This document shows, piece by piece, positions 24,552 through 33,286 of a DNA stretch of 64,000 nt (the stretch's first letter is position 1; every line of letters starts with the position of its first letter). The DNA is from Bog-473 sp963741995 (GTDB lineage: Bacteria; Actinomycetota; Acidimicrobiia; Acidimicrobiales; RAAP-2). The DNA is taken from contig CAVUKI010000008.1 in NCBI GenBank assembly GCA_963741995.1, positions 183,077 to 247,076 of the forward strand, in the 5' to 3' direction. The translations under genes and the position numbers were made by a program. The notes under the pieces were generated by a model. That model was not told the DNA's origin. It did no database searches and was given only the letters and a program-made list of their open reading frames with translations.

Positions 24552-25058
24552 TCTCAATCCGGCGACGCGCTCGGGGCTGATATTGCAACCGACCCAGCCT
24601 CACTAGCTCCAACCGCCCTGTGCACGTACGCGTCCTACGGTCGAGGGTCTTGCTCACTCAAGGATGGGCGATACCACGGTGCCGAATGTCACGCGTTCGT
24701 CGGGCGCCTCTCATGAAAGCCGGGCTCCTTCGCAACCGGGGTCATCGCTCTGCTTCAATTCCGAGCTCCCCGCAAGAACATGTCTCCTCATCGTCCAGTC
24801 ACCGAGAGGCGGCGGCAGGCGCGCGAAGGTCGGGATGGCGGGCGGGTCGTTCGTCGTTGGGCCAGGTCAGGCCAGGGGCGTGACCGTGGGCCATCGCAAT
24901 CGAGCCTTCGAAGCGCCGGACATTGTTGACGCCTTCGCAGATCTCGAACGTCAGCTCGCCAGCCCGAAGGCAGATACCCGGATAGCTGGGCCTTCACGAA
25001 GAGTCCCTGCCCGCCGCCAGTAGGGCACCGGTGAGACGACACTGATGCGCTTGCCACT
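24552..25058. other. non-coding, decayed stretch
   Basis: No gene could be supported here; open frames are short, Arg/Ser-rich and lack start signals. Confidence 0.45.
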
Positions 25059-25325
25059 TCCCTCGGCAATGGGACATCGATATGGAGGCCTTTTGATCTA
25101 TGGAATTCCCAGATCCCGACGCCACCTGATGACCTCATCACATACCTAGATCAAGCGGGCTACTCCGCGGACGACTGGTACGGGATTTCCAATGCCCTTC
25201 TGGCGCGAGAACGCGAGCACAATGACATCCAAGCTGGATCGCTAATGACGGCTTTCGACTATGGGTTGGCCCGAAGAGTCGGAGAGCCAGTGGTCAGTCC
25301 CCGCCCTTGGCCGCTGGTGTTTTGA
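25059..25325 (+). pseudogene. gene remnant without a start codon, family unknown
   Basis: One frame without stops gives a protein-like sequence (DLITYLDQAGYSADDWYGIS, LLAREREHNDIQAGSLMTAF, DYGLARRVGEPVVSPRP) ending at TGA 25323-25325. Helical, charged and natural-looking, but no ATG/GTG with a ribosome site is found upstream, and the first part is poor. It is probably the 3' end of a deleted gene. Confidence 0.3.
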
Positions 25326-25387
25326 GTTATGCCCTAGGCCCCAGGCACGACTGGGGCAGGCTCAGTCCCTACGCGAAGCGTCTTGCC

Positions 25388-25408
25388 ATATACTGTCTAT
25401 CGGTATAT
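25388..25408 (+). promoter_or_regulatory. PadR-type operator overlapping a -10 box
   Basis: ATATAC (25388-25393) and GTATAT (25403-25408) are perfect inverted repeats separated by 9 nt, just like operators of PadR-family repressors. A TATATA element (25404-25409) overlaps the right half-site and ends 8 nt before ATG 25418. A repressor bound here would block RNA polymerase, so autoregulation by the downstream PadR protein is likely. Confidence 0.7.
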
Positions 25409-25417
25409 AACGTTGAC

Positions 25418-25768
25418 ATGACCGAGGTCCGTGAGCCCACCTTTCTCGTGCTGGTGGCGCTGGCAGAGGGGCCTCGCCATGGTTACGGGCTGATCCAAAG
25501 TGTGGAGAAACTGTCGGACGGCAAGACCAGACTGCGCGCCGGGACCCTGTATGCCACCCTCGACCGTCTGACCTCCGAAGGGCTCATCGAAACCGCGGGC
25601 GAAGAGGTGGTCGAGGGTCGTCTGAGGCGCTACTACCGCCTGACAGAAAGCGGAAGCGCGGTGCTAGAGACAGAGTCGAAGCAGCGCCTTGCGGTTGCGA
25701 AGGAGGCCCTGCGCAGGCTTCGTGTCTCAGGCGGCCGCGCGCCTCGGCTGGCTGGTGGTCTTGCATGA
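25418..25768 (+). CDS. PadR-family transcriptional regulator
   Basis: TFLVLVALAEGPRHGYGLIQSVEKLS is the PadR winged-helix signature, and RLRAGTLYATLDRLTSEGLIE is the recognition helix and wing, followed by RLRRYYRLTESGSAVLETE and a C-terminal dimerisation helix. PadR proteins repress efflux or detoxification genes and release DNA on binding small molecules. The start is ATG 25418, after a palindromic operator. The next gene overlaps by 4 nt (ATGA), so both are co-translated. Confidence 0.92.
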   Translation: MTEVREPTFLVLVALAEGPRHGYGLIQSVEKLSDGKTRLRAGTLYATLDRLTSEGLIETAGEEVVEGRLRRYYRLTESGSAVLETESKQRLAVAKEALRRLRVSGGRAPRLAGGLA

Positions 25769-26685
25769 AGCCAAGAGGCGATCGTTTCGCGTTTTTAATC
25801 CAGGCTTACCCGAAGTCGTACCGCGAGCGACGCGGCGACGAAATCATCGCCACCTTGCTCGAAGATTCGTCAACGAATGGCACTTACGAGGCCGTGCGAG
25901 TGGGCATCGACATCGTGTCTCACGGGCTCAGGTTGCGCGTCGGCATTGCTTCGGACCAACGCGCCGGTCGAGTGCTCGTCGCTGCCGCCCTTCCGGGCAT
26001 GGTGATGGCCGCAGCTGTAGCCATGGTCATGCCGGTGTTCGGACAGATCGTTCCCGACATCCGCTATGGCCCAAGCAGCTGGGGGCCCGATACCGCGATT
26101 TGGCCCGCGCTGTGCGTCGTGTGGATACTCGGATGCGCTGCGGCGCTGGCGCTTCCAAAACGAGGATGGCTCTTCGCGGCGGGTTGTGTGGCCGCCACGG
26201 CGATCGTGAAGTTCCTCGTCCCGATCGGGCCATGGGGCTTGCCTCCCGGCTTCTTGCTTCTCGTCTCGCTGGCACTGCCATGCCTCCTCGCACCACGAAC
26301 ATCACCCCGACGGTCACATCGGAGCTTCGCCTTGTTGCTGGGTGCAGGTGTTCTCGGCGCACTTGTGGTTGTTGCCGTTTTCAACCCTTGGGTCTCGTCC
26401 GGAGGGCCGGTCTATGTGGAGTTCAATCGTTGTGCCCCATACGTCGCTGGGACGTTGATCGTTTGCTCCGCCGTTCTCTTGGCAACTCGGAGGTGGGTGC
26501 CGGGGTCAGCACTGGCCCTCCTTGCCACCCCTTGGCTCGTGGTACCCGTTGTCGATCCTGGGCCGCTCGCCCCCACGACGACCATTGCAGTCCTCTCGAT
26601 CGCTGCGACTGGTGCCATCAGTGTCGGGTTAGTCGGATTGTGGTTCTCAGACCTCCGGAAGGAACACGAGAGCCTTACCCGGTAG
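25765..26685 (+). CDS. PadR-associated multi-spanning membrane protein
   Basis: The N-terminus AYPKSYRERRGDEIIATLLED is the conserved soluble prefix found in membrane proteins that travel with PadR regulators ('YP..YR.R.GDE..ATLL'). About seven hydrophobic segments follow, for example VLVAAALPGMVMAAAVAMVM, IWPALCVVWILGCAAALAL, GFLLLVSLALPCLLA, SFALLLGAGVLGALVVVAVF and TTTIAVLSIAATGAISVGLV. No transporter signature is present, so its role is unknown, though a stress- or drug-responsive membrane function fits the context. The start overlaps the padR stop by 4 nt. Confidence 0.8.
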   Translation: MKPRGDRFAFLIQAYPKSYRERRGDEIIATLLEDSSTNGTYEAVRVGIDIVSHGLRLRVGIASDQRAGRVLVAAALPGMVMAAAVAMVMPVFGQIVPDIRYGPSSWGPDTAIWPALCVVWILGCAAALALPKRGWLFAAGCVAATAIVKFLVPIGPWGLPPGFLLLVSLALPCLLAPRTSPRRSHRSFALLLGAGVLGALVVVAVFNPWVSSGGPVYVEFNRCAPYVAGTLIVCSAVLLATRRWVPGSALALLATPWLVVPVVDPGPLAPTTTIAVLSIAATGAISVGLVGLWFSDLRKEHESLTR

Positions 26686-27012
26686 GAACACTGTTTCACC
26701 GGGGACGAGACTCAGGCTCACACGAAGGAGAGCAGGCCCTAGATGGCGACGGGTAGCCCCCTACATTGCCGGGACAGCGTTATGCCCGGAAGGAGGATTC
26801 CGGCGGTGTAGCCCGCGAACTTACTGGCTGCAACGATCTGTGACGCTTCCCGCGACCTAACGTTGCGCACCAAATCTCCGGCTCACTCTTGCCGCACGCC
26901 GGGTTCTCCGATCAGGTCAGGGCGGCATCTACGTAATACAGCAGTGCTGGTACCACTCGACAGTCGGGCTGACACCCTTGCCGGGTCTACTGGATGAGTA
27001 TTCAATGACTTC
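26686..27012. other. non-coding stretch
   Basis: Nothing recognisable in these 327 nt. Confidence 0.5.
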
Positions 27013-27585
27013 ATGGTGAAGAGAACAGCCGCTCGGAATCTCCAACGCCCGTGGACAGCACTTGCCGCCGCTGGCACCGCTGCTCATCACGGCTTCGAGT
27101 TGTCCCAAGGCGTCGGGCTCGTCGGGCAACCCGAACTCGGCCTCTGGGGCGCGGGAGCACTCTGGGGAACCCAGATTCCAGTCTGGCTCGCACTGGCTGC
27201 GAGAGGTGGCCGACGCTCGGACAAGCTGCTGGCTGTCTGGTCCGGCGCGGCACTGGGAGGCGTCGTGGTGCATTTCCTCCTCTGGCCGTGGCGATACAAC
27301 AAGATCGGGATACCCGTCCTGACGCACGCGGAGGGCATCGCTCCATCGGGGCTCCCTGTCTACAACGCGATCCTGCGTGTCTGGTTCCTGGCGTCCGTGC
27401 TGTCGATTGCTCGCGAGATCTCCCCGCGTGATCGTAAGTGGGCCGTCGTGGGCCTCGCCACCCTGCCACTGCTACGTCGGTCGGCGAAGCACCACTTCTC
27501 TTGGATTGTTCACGAAGCGGCCACAAATGCCGCGTGGTGGAACAGGGGCATTAAGCCTCGATGCACCGCCTCGATAGCTGACTGA
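27013..27585 (+). CDS. membrane protein of unknown function, C-terminus supplied by an IS element
   Basis: The protein has a helical, hydrophobic body (LGLWGAGALWGTQIPVWLAL, LLAVWSGAALGGVVVHFLLW, VYNAILRVWFLASVLSIARE) of three or four membrane segments, and a last native-looking segment NAAWWNRGIK. From position 27556 on, PRCTASIAD and the stop are encoded by the left end of the adjacent IS1380-family element. The native 3' end is therefore truncated or replaced; how many residues are missing cannot be told. No sequence continuing it was found after the element. Confidence 0.65.
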   Translation: MVKRTAARNLQRPWTALAAAGTAAHHGFELSQGVGLVGQPELGLWGAGALWGTQIPVWLALAARGGRRSDKLLAVWSGAALGGVVVHFLLWPWRYNKIGIPVLTHAEGIAPSGLPVYNAILRVWFLASVLSIAREISPRDRKWAVVGLATLPLLRRSAKHHFSWIVHEAATNAAWWNRGIKPRCTASIAD

Positions 27586-29103
27586 CGCGCCGCGCATTCG
27601 CGGAAAATGCCTCCCGACGTGGGAAAATGACGGTGCTTAACGTCGTCGTTTCACCCACACCAAGGAGGCACTTTCTGTGAAGCCAGTATCGCGCGGAATC
27701 GACCGGATCGCGGTGACCTTCGACGATCCCAATCTGGTCGCCAATGCCGGCCTGCTGCTTGTCGCCACCTTGGTGCGCAAGCTCGGTCTCGAGGACTTGT
27801 GCAACGCCACCATCCGTCTGACCGGCCGGACCGGCGGCTTCGCTCCGGGCCGCAAGATCTTGACCCTGGTCCACGCCATGGTGGCCGGTGCCACCCACAT
27901 CGATCACGCCAACATGTTGCGGGCGGGTTCGACGGCCAAGGTGCTGCCTCACCGGGTCATGGCACCGTCCACGCTCGGGACGTTCCTACGTGCATTCACC
28001 TTCGGTCACATCCGCCAGTTCGAAAAGGTGGTCGGTGACACCCTCGAACGCGCGTGGTCCCTCGGGGCGGGCCCGGGCGAGCGTGAGCTGGTGGTCGACA
28101 TCGACTCGACGATCCGCGAGGTGTTCGGCAAGCTCAAAGCCGGCGCCGCCTATGGCTACACCAAGGTCCTCGGCTACCACCCGATCCTCGCCACGAGGGC
28201 CGACACCGGTGAGATCCTCCACGCCCGGATGCGCAAGGGATCGGCCAACACCGCCCGCGGCACCAAGCGCTTCGTCGAAGAGCTCGTCGCCCGCCTGCGA
28301 CGGGCCGGGGCGACGGGCCAGATCATCGTGCGGTTCGACTCGGGGTATTGGTCGAATGAGACCATCAAGGTGCTCACCCGCCTGGGGGTCTCTTACACCA
28401 TGGCGGTGCGCACGGGCACAAAAGCCATCGATCGCTGCATCGCAGAGATTCCCGAGCCGAGCTGGGTCGCCATCGCGTATCCCGCCGGCGGCGAGGCCAT
28501 GGTCGCCGAGTGCACCTACAAGGGACGGCGCCTGATCGTGCGCCGCACCCGGCTCGTCGGCTCCCAGGCGAGCTTGTGGCCCAACTGGCGGCACTTCGCG
28601 TTCTTGAGCGACCTCGAATCCAGCGCGGTCGAGCTCGATGCCTTCCACCGCCGCCACGCCGTCGTCGAGCTGTGCATCGACGACTGGAAGGAGGGCTCGG
28701 GGATGGAGCACTGTCCTTCTGGTGACTTCTCGGCCAACGCGGCCTGGATGTGCTGCGCCGTGCTCGCCCACAACCTGATCCGCTGGAGTGCGGGCCTCGG
28801 TGGCCTCGTCGAAGAGGACACGCTGGTGGTCACCCGGACTCTTCGGACCCGCTACTTCTCGGTTCCGGGCCGGCTGGTGAACCGATCCGGCACGCCGACA
28901 CTGCGCGGACCGACGCAGTGGCCTTGGGCCACCGCGTTCACACGAGCGCTGACCGACCTGCGGGCCATTGCCTTCGCCCCCACTTGACGCACCACCCGCG
29001 GACCGGCGTGGCCGCAGACGTTCACCTACGCGCTGACAATCGAGATGACCACAAGAACCTCTGGCTCCTCGCGGCCCCGGGTCGAAACTCAGCACCGTCG
29101 AGG
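27556..29103 (+). mobile_element. IS1380-family insertion sequence
   Basis: The ends are proposed from CCTCGA at 27556-27561 and its inverse TCGAGG at 29098-29103, which bracket the transposase with 121 nt before and 116 nt after it. The size of about 1.55 kb is slightly short for the family. Similarity of the ends fades after 6-9 nt and no target-site duplication is obvious, so one or both ends may be eroded or misplaced. Confidence 0.45.
27677..28987 (+). CDS. IS1380-family transposase
   Basis: A 436-residue DDE transposase, full length for the family. Recognisable are the N-terminal GRKILTLVHAMVAGATHIDH block, the first Asp in LVVDIDSTIREVFGK, AYGYTKVLGYHP, the second Asp in IIVRFDSGYWS, and the C-terminal ELCIDDWKEGSGMEH..., with the last acidic residue. 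GTG start with a good Shine-Dalgarno (CAAGGAGG) 9-10 nt upstream. Nothing is broken, so the element may still be active. Confidence 0.9.
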   Translation: MKPVSRGIDRIAVTFDDPNLVANAGLLLVATLVRKLGLEDLCNATIRLTGRTGGFAPGRKILTLVHAMVAGATHIDHANMLRAGSTAKVLPHRVMAPSTLGTFLRAFTFGHIRQFEKVVGDTLERAWSLGAGPGERELVVDIDSTIREVFGKLKAGAAYGYTKVLGYHPILATRADTGEILHARMRKGSANTARGTKRFVEELVARLRRAGATGQIIVRFDSGYWSNETIKVLTRLGVSYTMAVRTGTKAIDRCIAEIPEPSWVAIAYPAGGEAMVAECTYKGRRLIVRRTRLVGSQASLWPNWRHFAFLSDLESSAVELDAFHRRHAVVELCIDDWKEGSGMEHCPSGDFSANAAWMCCAVLAHNLIRWSAGLGGLVEEDTLVVTRTLRTRYFSVPGRLVNRSGTPTLRGPTQWPWATAFTRALTDLRAIAFAPT

Positions 29104-29416
29104 CCGTCTTGACAATGCGCTACATCGCCACAGGCTCAATCCTGCTCAGAGGCAATAAGGCGGTGTATCGAGGTTAAGACTGACGGTGCGATCGCCAACT
29201 AGCGCATCGTGCTGGATTCCGGGTCACACCCATGTGCCGGAAGGCGTCGTGCTCCAGGCGTTCAGAAATGACTTGAGTGCTGTCTCCGGTTCGTTGGCAG
29301 GGGGAGACGGCAAAGGCGTATTGGCGGCCGAGCCATCGGCACGTCAGATACACGGCCGCGGCGGATCGCGTCCTCGGCCTGACCAGCGACGGATTCAGTG
29401 CGTGACGGTGTGCATA
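29104..29416. other. non-coding flank of the IS element, possible recombinase remnant
   Basis: No intact gene. On the minus strand at about 29220-29290 a frame reads GDSTQVISERLEHDAFRHMG, resembling the box just before the tyrosine of integrases (GxSxxVxxRLGHxxxxxT). It lacks the Tyr and Arg, so it is at most a remnant. Confidence 0.3.
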
Positions 29417-29422
29417 TATATT
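29417..29422 (+). promoter_or_regulatory. -10 box of a leaderless promoter
   Basis: TATATT ends 7 nt before the GTG start at 29430 of the aldo/keto reductase gene. Confidence 0.5.
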
Positions 29423-29429
29423 CAGAGCC

Positions 29430-30302
29430 GTGGTCGACGATACCTCCCTACTGGGCGGGCACTTGGTTCGACGGATGGGATTCGGCGCGATGCAGCTTCC
29501 GGGGCCGGGTGTCTTCGGCCCTCCTCCCGACCGCAGCCAGGCCCTGGCAGTCCTTCGAAGCGCCGTCGACTCAGGGATCAACCACATAGACACCGCCCAG
29601 TTCTATGGCCCTAACGTCGCCAACGAGCTCATTCGTGAAGCGCTGTATCCCTATCCCCAGGATCTGATCCTGGTGTCCAAGGTGGGGGCGAGGCGAGACG
29701 ACCGGGGCGGTTGGCTCGGCGCTCAGGCACCAGAAGACTTGCGCGCAGGCGTGTTGGCCAATCTCCAGAGCCTTGGTCTCGAACAGGTCCCCCTGGTGAA
29801 CCTGCGCCGTCATCCTGAGAGCGACGTACCGTTCGACGAACAAGTCGACGCCATGGTCGAGTTCCGCAGGGAAGGGCACATTGGCGCCATCGGCCTCAGC
29901 AATGTGACCGCGGAGGAGTATTCGAAAGCCCGGTCCAAATGCGACATCGCTTGTGTCCAGAACGCCTACAACATCGCCGACCGTAGTGACCAGGAGGTGT
30001 TCGACGCTTGTCGCGCCGATGGTGTTGCGTACGTTCCATTCTTCCCCCTGGGTTCGGCCTTTCAAGTGGTGAATCCCGTTCTGGGGTCGCCGGCCGTGAA
30101 AGAGACAGCGCAAAGGCTGCAGGTCACCGCGGCCCAAGTGGCATTGGCCTGGTTGTTGGCCCTGGCCCCTACGGTCCTGCTGATCCCGGGGACGTCGTCG
30201 CTGGGGCACCTCGAGGAGAACCTGGCGGCTGGGCGCCTGGAGCTAGACGACGAAACACTCGCCGCGCTGGCAGCACTCGAAGGGGACACCGGGTCGTTCT
30301 AG
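29430..30302 (+). CDS. aldo/keto reductase
   Basis: Conserved motifs of the AKR barrel are in order: GFGAMQLPGPG, INHIDTAQFYGPN (catalytic Asp and Tyr), LILVSKVG (catalytic Lys), VNLRRHP, GAIGLSNVTAEEY, and C-terminal LLIPGTSSLGHLEENL (NADPH phosphate site). The active-site His normally in 'HHP' is in RRHPES. The protein should reduce an aldehyde or ketone with NADPH in the cytoplasm; substrate unknown. It is close to its family length (290 aa) and has a TATATT box 7 nt before its GTG start. Confidence 0.92.
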   Translation: MVDDTSLLGGHLVRRMGFGAMQLPGPGVFGPPPDRSQALAVLRSAVDSGINHIDTAQFYGPNVANELIREALYPYPQDLILVSKVGARRDDRGGWLGAQAPEDLRAGVLANLQSLGLEQVPLVNLRRHPESDVPFDEQVDAMVEFRREGHIGAIGLSNVTAEEYSKARSKCDIACVQNAYNIADRSDQEVFDACRADGVAYVPFFPLGSAFQVVNPVLGSPAVKETAQRLQVTAAQVALAWLLALAPTVLLIPGTSSLGHLEENLAAGRLELDDETLAALAALEGDTGSF

Positions 30303-30353
30303 GTACCGCGCGGTGTCGCACTCCTGGCTGTTCAGGGTACCGCCTATCGGGAA

Positions 30354-30878
30354 TCAGATTCGCCGGAACGAATGGCTCGCGTGGAGGGCTGCTGGGAGGA
30401 ACCACTCGTCGATCGCGACGGCAGGCACGTCGTCCATGACGATCAAATAGGAGCGATTGGCGTCGGCCTTGCGAATGAGGGCGAGGAGCTGCTCGTCGGA
30501 ACTCATGGGACGACAACGCGCTTGGCCGAGCAGCGTTCGCCGGAAGCTGAGACCGTGCTCCACCAAAGCCCGGCCAAGAGGTGTGTTCGTGTTCTGGAGT
30601 TGTGCACAGATCTCTTCCGGCAGGCGATCACAGACAATGGAGGATTCTGCGTAGAGGTATGGCGTGCGCGTCACCCGACCCCGAAGAAGGGCAGCCCGGC
30701 GAAGCAACTCGTGGGTGTCGTCCAAATTGAACAGGTTGTCTGCGCCTGCGGCCTCGATCTCATGGCGCGTGCGCTCGGCATCAACGGGCTCACCTGAGAG
30801 AGCCTCGAGGAGCTCAGTCACCATGCCGGTCGATTCGAGCAGGACCTGCATCGGATCCCGATCAGATGGACTCGTCAT
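30354..30878 (-). CDS. chorismate-lyase-like (UbiC/DUF98-type) protein
   Basis: MVTELLEALSGEPVDAER opens the fold; ELLRRAALLRGRVTRTPYLYAESSIVCDRLPEEI is the core of chorismate-lyase-like proteins (Arg of 'LLRGR' and Glu of 'YAES' correspond to product-binding residues), then LGRALVEHGLSFRRTLL. Bacterial relatives cleave chorismate to 4-hydroxybenzoate or are of unknown function. No ubiquinone genes lie nearby, so the activity is not established. The start is ATG 30878. Confidence 0.65.
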   Translation of the reverse strand: MTSPSDRDPMQVLLESTGMVTELLEALSGEPVDAERTRHEIEAAGADNLFNLDDTHELLRRAALLRGRVTRTPYLYAESSIVCDRLPEEICAQLQNTNTPLGRALVEHGLSFRRTLLGQARCRPMSSDEQLLALIRKADANRSYLIVMDDVPAVAIDEWFLPAALHASHSFRRI

Positions 30879-31040
30879 CGGGCCATCAGGGTGATGGTTG
30901 CATGTCTCTCTGTAAGCCGGGCGTCCTTGAGTGTGCAGAGAACGCAATCGCCCACAGCGAAAGGATATGCCGGGAGTGGCTCACCCAACCCGGTGATCAG
31001 GGCCAGTTGGCCGGCTGACCAGTGTGGGGTGCATGACCAT

Positions 31041-31976
31041 TCAGGCCGGTTCGGACATCACCTCGATGGCCTGACATGTAAGAGCTTGGGTCGGACTATT
31101 GCCGACGGAGCCAGTTGTTGTGAACGATTGGGTCTGGCCAGGACCCAGCGACGACACCTGGGCGTCCGCCGTACCTTGGGCAGATGAGCCGCCCAGAATT
31201 GCAATCGTGATGTCGTAGTCATTTGTGGTGGACCCGGTGTTCGTCACCGCACCGCTTATGGCAATGCCAGTGCCCGCACCACCAGCGTTGGTTGCCGGGT
31301 TGGTTGGGTCGCTGGCGCATTGTGTGAACGTCACTTGTGCATTGGGATCGAGCGCCGTTCCGGGACCGGTGTTGCCGGAGGTGCCGGAGTTGCCGATGGC
31401 AGTCGCGGGAACGACCGTCGGTGCTGCAGTCGTCGGTGCTGCAGTCGTCGGTGGTCCAGTCGCGGATGGTGCCGTTGCGGGTGGTGCCGTTGCGGGTGGT
31501 GCGGCCCCATGAAAACTCGCCTGGTCATGGGGCAAGTGGTTGTTCGTTCCGGTTCCGATCGTAGCGAGGAGAATGGCCAGAGCAATGAGCGCGAGCAGAA
31601 ACGCTGGGAATCCGAGAAGGACCTTCCTGCGGTGCCGACGCGGTGAGGATCCCGACGGTGAGCGCATCTCCGACTCCTGCGTAGGAGGATCATCTGCAGC
31701 CACCGCAGTAGAGGGCATGTCCGGTTCCACAGCGGCGTGGTGCAGGGCTCCGGCGCTTGTGACCTCCGGTAGATGCCATTCTCCGTTCTGGTCCAGTGAC
31801 CGATTAGGAGGCATTGAAGCGTTCAGACCCGATTCAGCCTGAATCGGTGCCTCCGTCTTGTGCGCCGGTGGGTCACCCGACAGCAGGAAAGACGTGTAGT
31901 CCGGGTGGCGTTCTGGCGCGTACCATTTTCCATTAGAGGCTTGCCACCAGCCTGGTTTGTGGGAAGCGTGGCGCAT
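31041..31976 (-). CDS. DUF2510-like membrane protein with Thr/Pro/Ala linker
   Basis: Domains in order: PGWWQASNGKWYAPERHP (DUF2510-type N-terminal motif), a second tryptophan-containing motif (NGEWHLPE), a basic stretch RRHRRK, one transmembrane helix (VLLGFPAFLLALIALAILLA), a low-complexity extracellular stalk of Pro, Ala and Thr repeats, and a C-terminal beta-sandwich-like domain (GTGIAISGAVTNTGS, then DYDITIAILGG, SSLGPGQTQSF) that looks like an FxLYD-type domain. It should be anchored with its N-terminus in the cytoplasm. Function unknown. Confidence 0.7.
   Translation of the reverse strand: MRHASHKPGWWQASNGKWYAPERHPDYTSFLLSGDPPAHKTEAPIQAESGLNASMPPNRSLDQNGEWHLPEVTSAGALHHAAVEPDMPSTAVAADDPPTQESEMRSPSGSSPRRHRRKVLLGFPAFLLALIALAILLATIGTGTNNHLPHDQASFHGAAPPATAPPATAPSATGPPTTAAPTTAAPTVVPATAIGNSGTSGNTGPGTALDPNAQVTFTQCASDPTNPATNAGGAGTGIAISGAVTNTGSTTNDYDITIAILGGSSAQGTADAQVSSLGPGQTQSFTTTGSVGNSPTQALTCQAIEVMSEPA
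31417..31502 (-). repeat. short tandem repeats encoding the Pro/Thr/Ala stalk
   Basis: Two 15-nt units GTCGGTGCTGCAGTC (written on the plus strand) and two further 15-nt units built on GTTGCGGGTGGTGCC lie in tandem. They encode runs such as PTTAAPTTAAPT and PPATAPPATAP on the minus strand. Such tracts change length by slippage, so alleles of this gene may vary. Confidence 0.7.
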
Positions 31977-32139
31977 GTCTTGCCTGCCGGCGGAATGGGG
32001 CGTTCGGACCCGAACGCCCCGCCAATTGGTACATGATCAATATCATGGATACCCCCCAATTCTCAAACAGCGCCCGTGTGGCGGGTGGTGTGAAGCCTCC
32101 AGCTACGTGGGGGCGAACATGTGTCCCAGAAGGGCCTGT

Positions 32140-32736
32140 TCACCGCTCGGGTGATCGTGCCACTTGCGGGTGGATGGTCTCGCCTCGGGACAGCATCTCC
32201 ACTAACTGTTCGATGCGTCTGGCTCGAGTCTCGATCTTCTTCGCGTTTCCGATCCGATACAGGATCGAGTACCGGTTCGCACTTGTGAGCGTCTGAAACA
32301 TTGCCTGTGCACGGGGATTGGCTATCAGGGCTTTCGCGAGGTCCTCTGGGACTTCCGCACCGGCCTGTCCGGGGTAGGCGGCCTTCCAACGACCATCCGC
32401 CTTCGCTTGCCGAACCTCCTCTTCCCCTGACTGATGCATTCTGCCGGAGCGACTCAACCTCTCGGCGATGGCGACGTTCCGTTGAGACCAAGCGCTCCGA
32501 GCGTTTCGGGGTGTGAACCGTCTCCGGAATGTTGCGTTGTCACGACGTCCGAGCTGCCCATCGATCCAGCCAAAGCAGATCGCCTCGTCGAGCGCCTCTT
32601 CGTAGGTGAGGGTTGTGGGATGCGCCGTGCTCTTTTTGGCGAGCACCAGCCACACGCCTTGTGACCTGGAGTGCTGGGCACGCAACCAAAACCGCCATGC
32701 GGCAGCGTCAGCGACCAAAAGCTCCGGAAGATCCAC
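32140..32736 (-). CDS. YdeI/OmpD-associated family protein
   Basis: FWLRAQHSRSQGVWLVLAKK, then TYEEALDEAICFGWIDGQLGRRD and TPRNARSAWSQRNVAIAERL form the first half of YdeI-type proteins, and AKALIANPRAQAMFQTLTSANRYSILYRIGNAKKIETRARRIEQLVEML the Omdp domain. The family has been linked to bacteriocin protection but its biochemistry is unknown. GTG 32736 is the chosen start (MDLPELLVAD...). The frame is open far upstream, but that extension has no family features. Confidence 0.88.
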   Translation of the reverse strand: MDLPELLVADAAAWRFWLRAQHSRSQGVWLVLAKKSTAHPTTLTYEEALDEAICFGWIDGQLGRRDNATFRRRFTPRNARSAWSQRNVAIAERLSRSGRMHQSGEEEVRQAKADGRWKAAYPGQAGAEVPEDLAKALIANPRAQAMFQTLTSANRYSILYRIGNAKKIETRARRIEQLVEMLSRGETIHPQVARSPER

Positions 32737-33286
32737 AGTGTCAAGTATCCCCGATGTGTGGGTACGGAGTGCCGCTCTGCCGCGGTCTGAGCAGTCCTCA
32801 AAATGGCGGGCTTGGGAGCATCCAGGCTGCCTTATCGGTCCGGCCTCATGCATCGTCTTCTTGGGACCCTGTCCGACGGTGCCCTTCACCCGCGGTGGAA
32901 CAGGGACCACGGATGGATAGCAAGAGGTCTCCCATCGGGCGCGAGAGTTCTGTAGCGAACCTTGTAGGGAATTGGGTCTCGCGATCTGCAGCGATGCGTC
33001 CGGTGCTCTCATCGGTGAGCCAGGCACCGGTGCCGGTGGCCAGGCGACGCTGCAGTTTGCAACGGGAGTACGGGAACGGCCAGCGAATACTGGGCTACCG
33101 AGCGCTCCGCCTCTCCGACAAGAAACGGCGGGCATTTGCCCCCCGGTGACAGATCGGCGGCAGGGGCGATCCTTTTGGAGTTCGATCCTCCTGCCTGATG
33201 TTCCAGAGCGTGATGAGATTTCGCCTCGACTCCTAGCATGGACGCACGTCCCCCGCGCGACGTCATCAGTGAGAAGGATTCTTTCG
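32737..33286. other. non-coding stretch
   Basis: No supported gene in 550 nt between the divergent YdeI-like and DoxX-like genes. Only ribosome-site and promoter sequence for the latter is expected near its right end (GAGAAGG before ATG 33287). Confidence 0.5.

Noticed and set aside
25307..25417. Upstream extension of the PadR gene
   Set aside because: The frame is open, but the extension would translate the operator. ATG 25418 fits the family N-terminus and the -10 box.
27551..27952. Minus-strand frame inside the IS1380 transposase
   Set aside because: Antisense to an intact transposase with all catalytic residues; no motif in the opposite frame.
31405..31512. CRISPR-like repeats
   Set aside because: The units are 15 nt, contiguous, in frame with a Pro/Thr/Ala stalk, and have no spacers.
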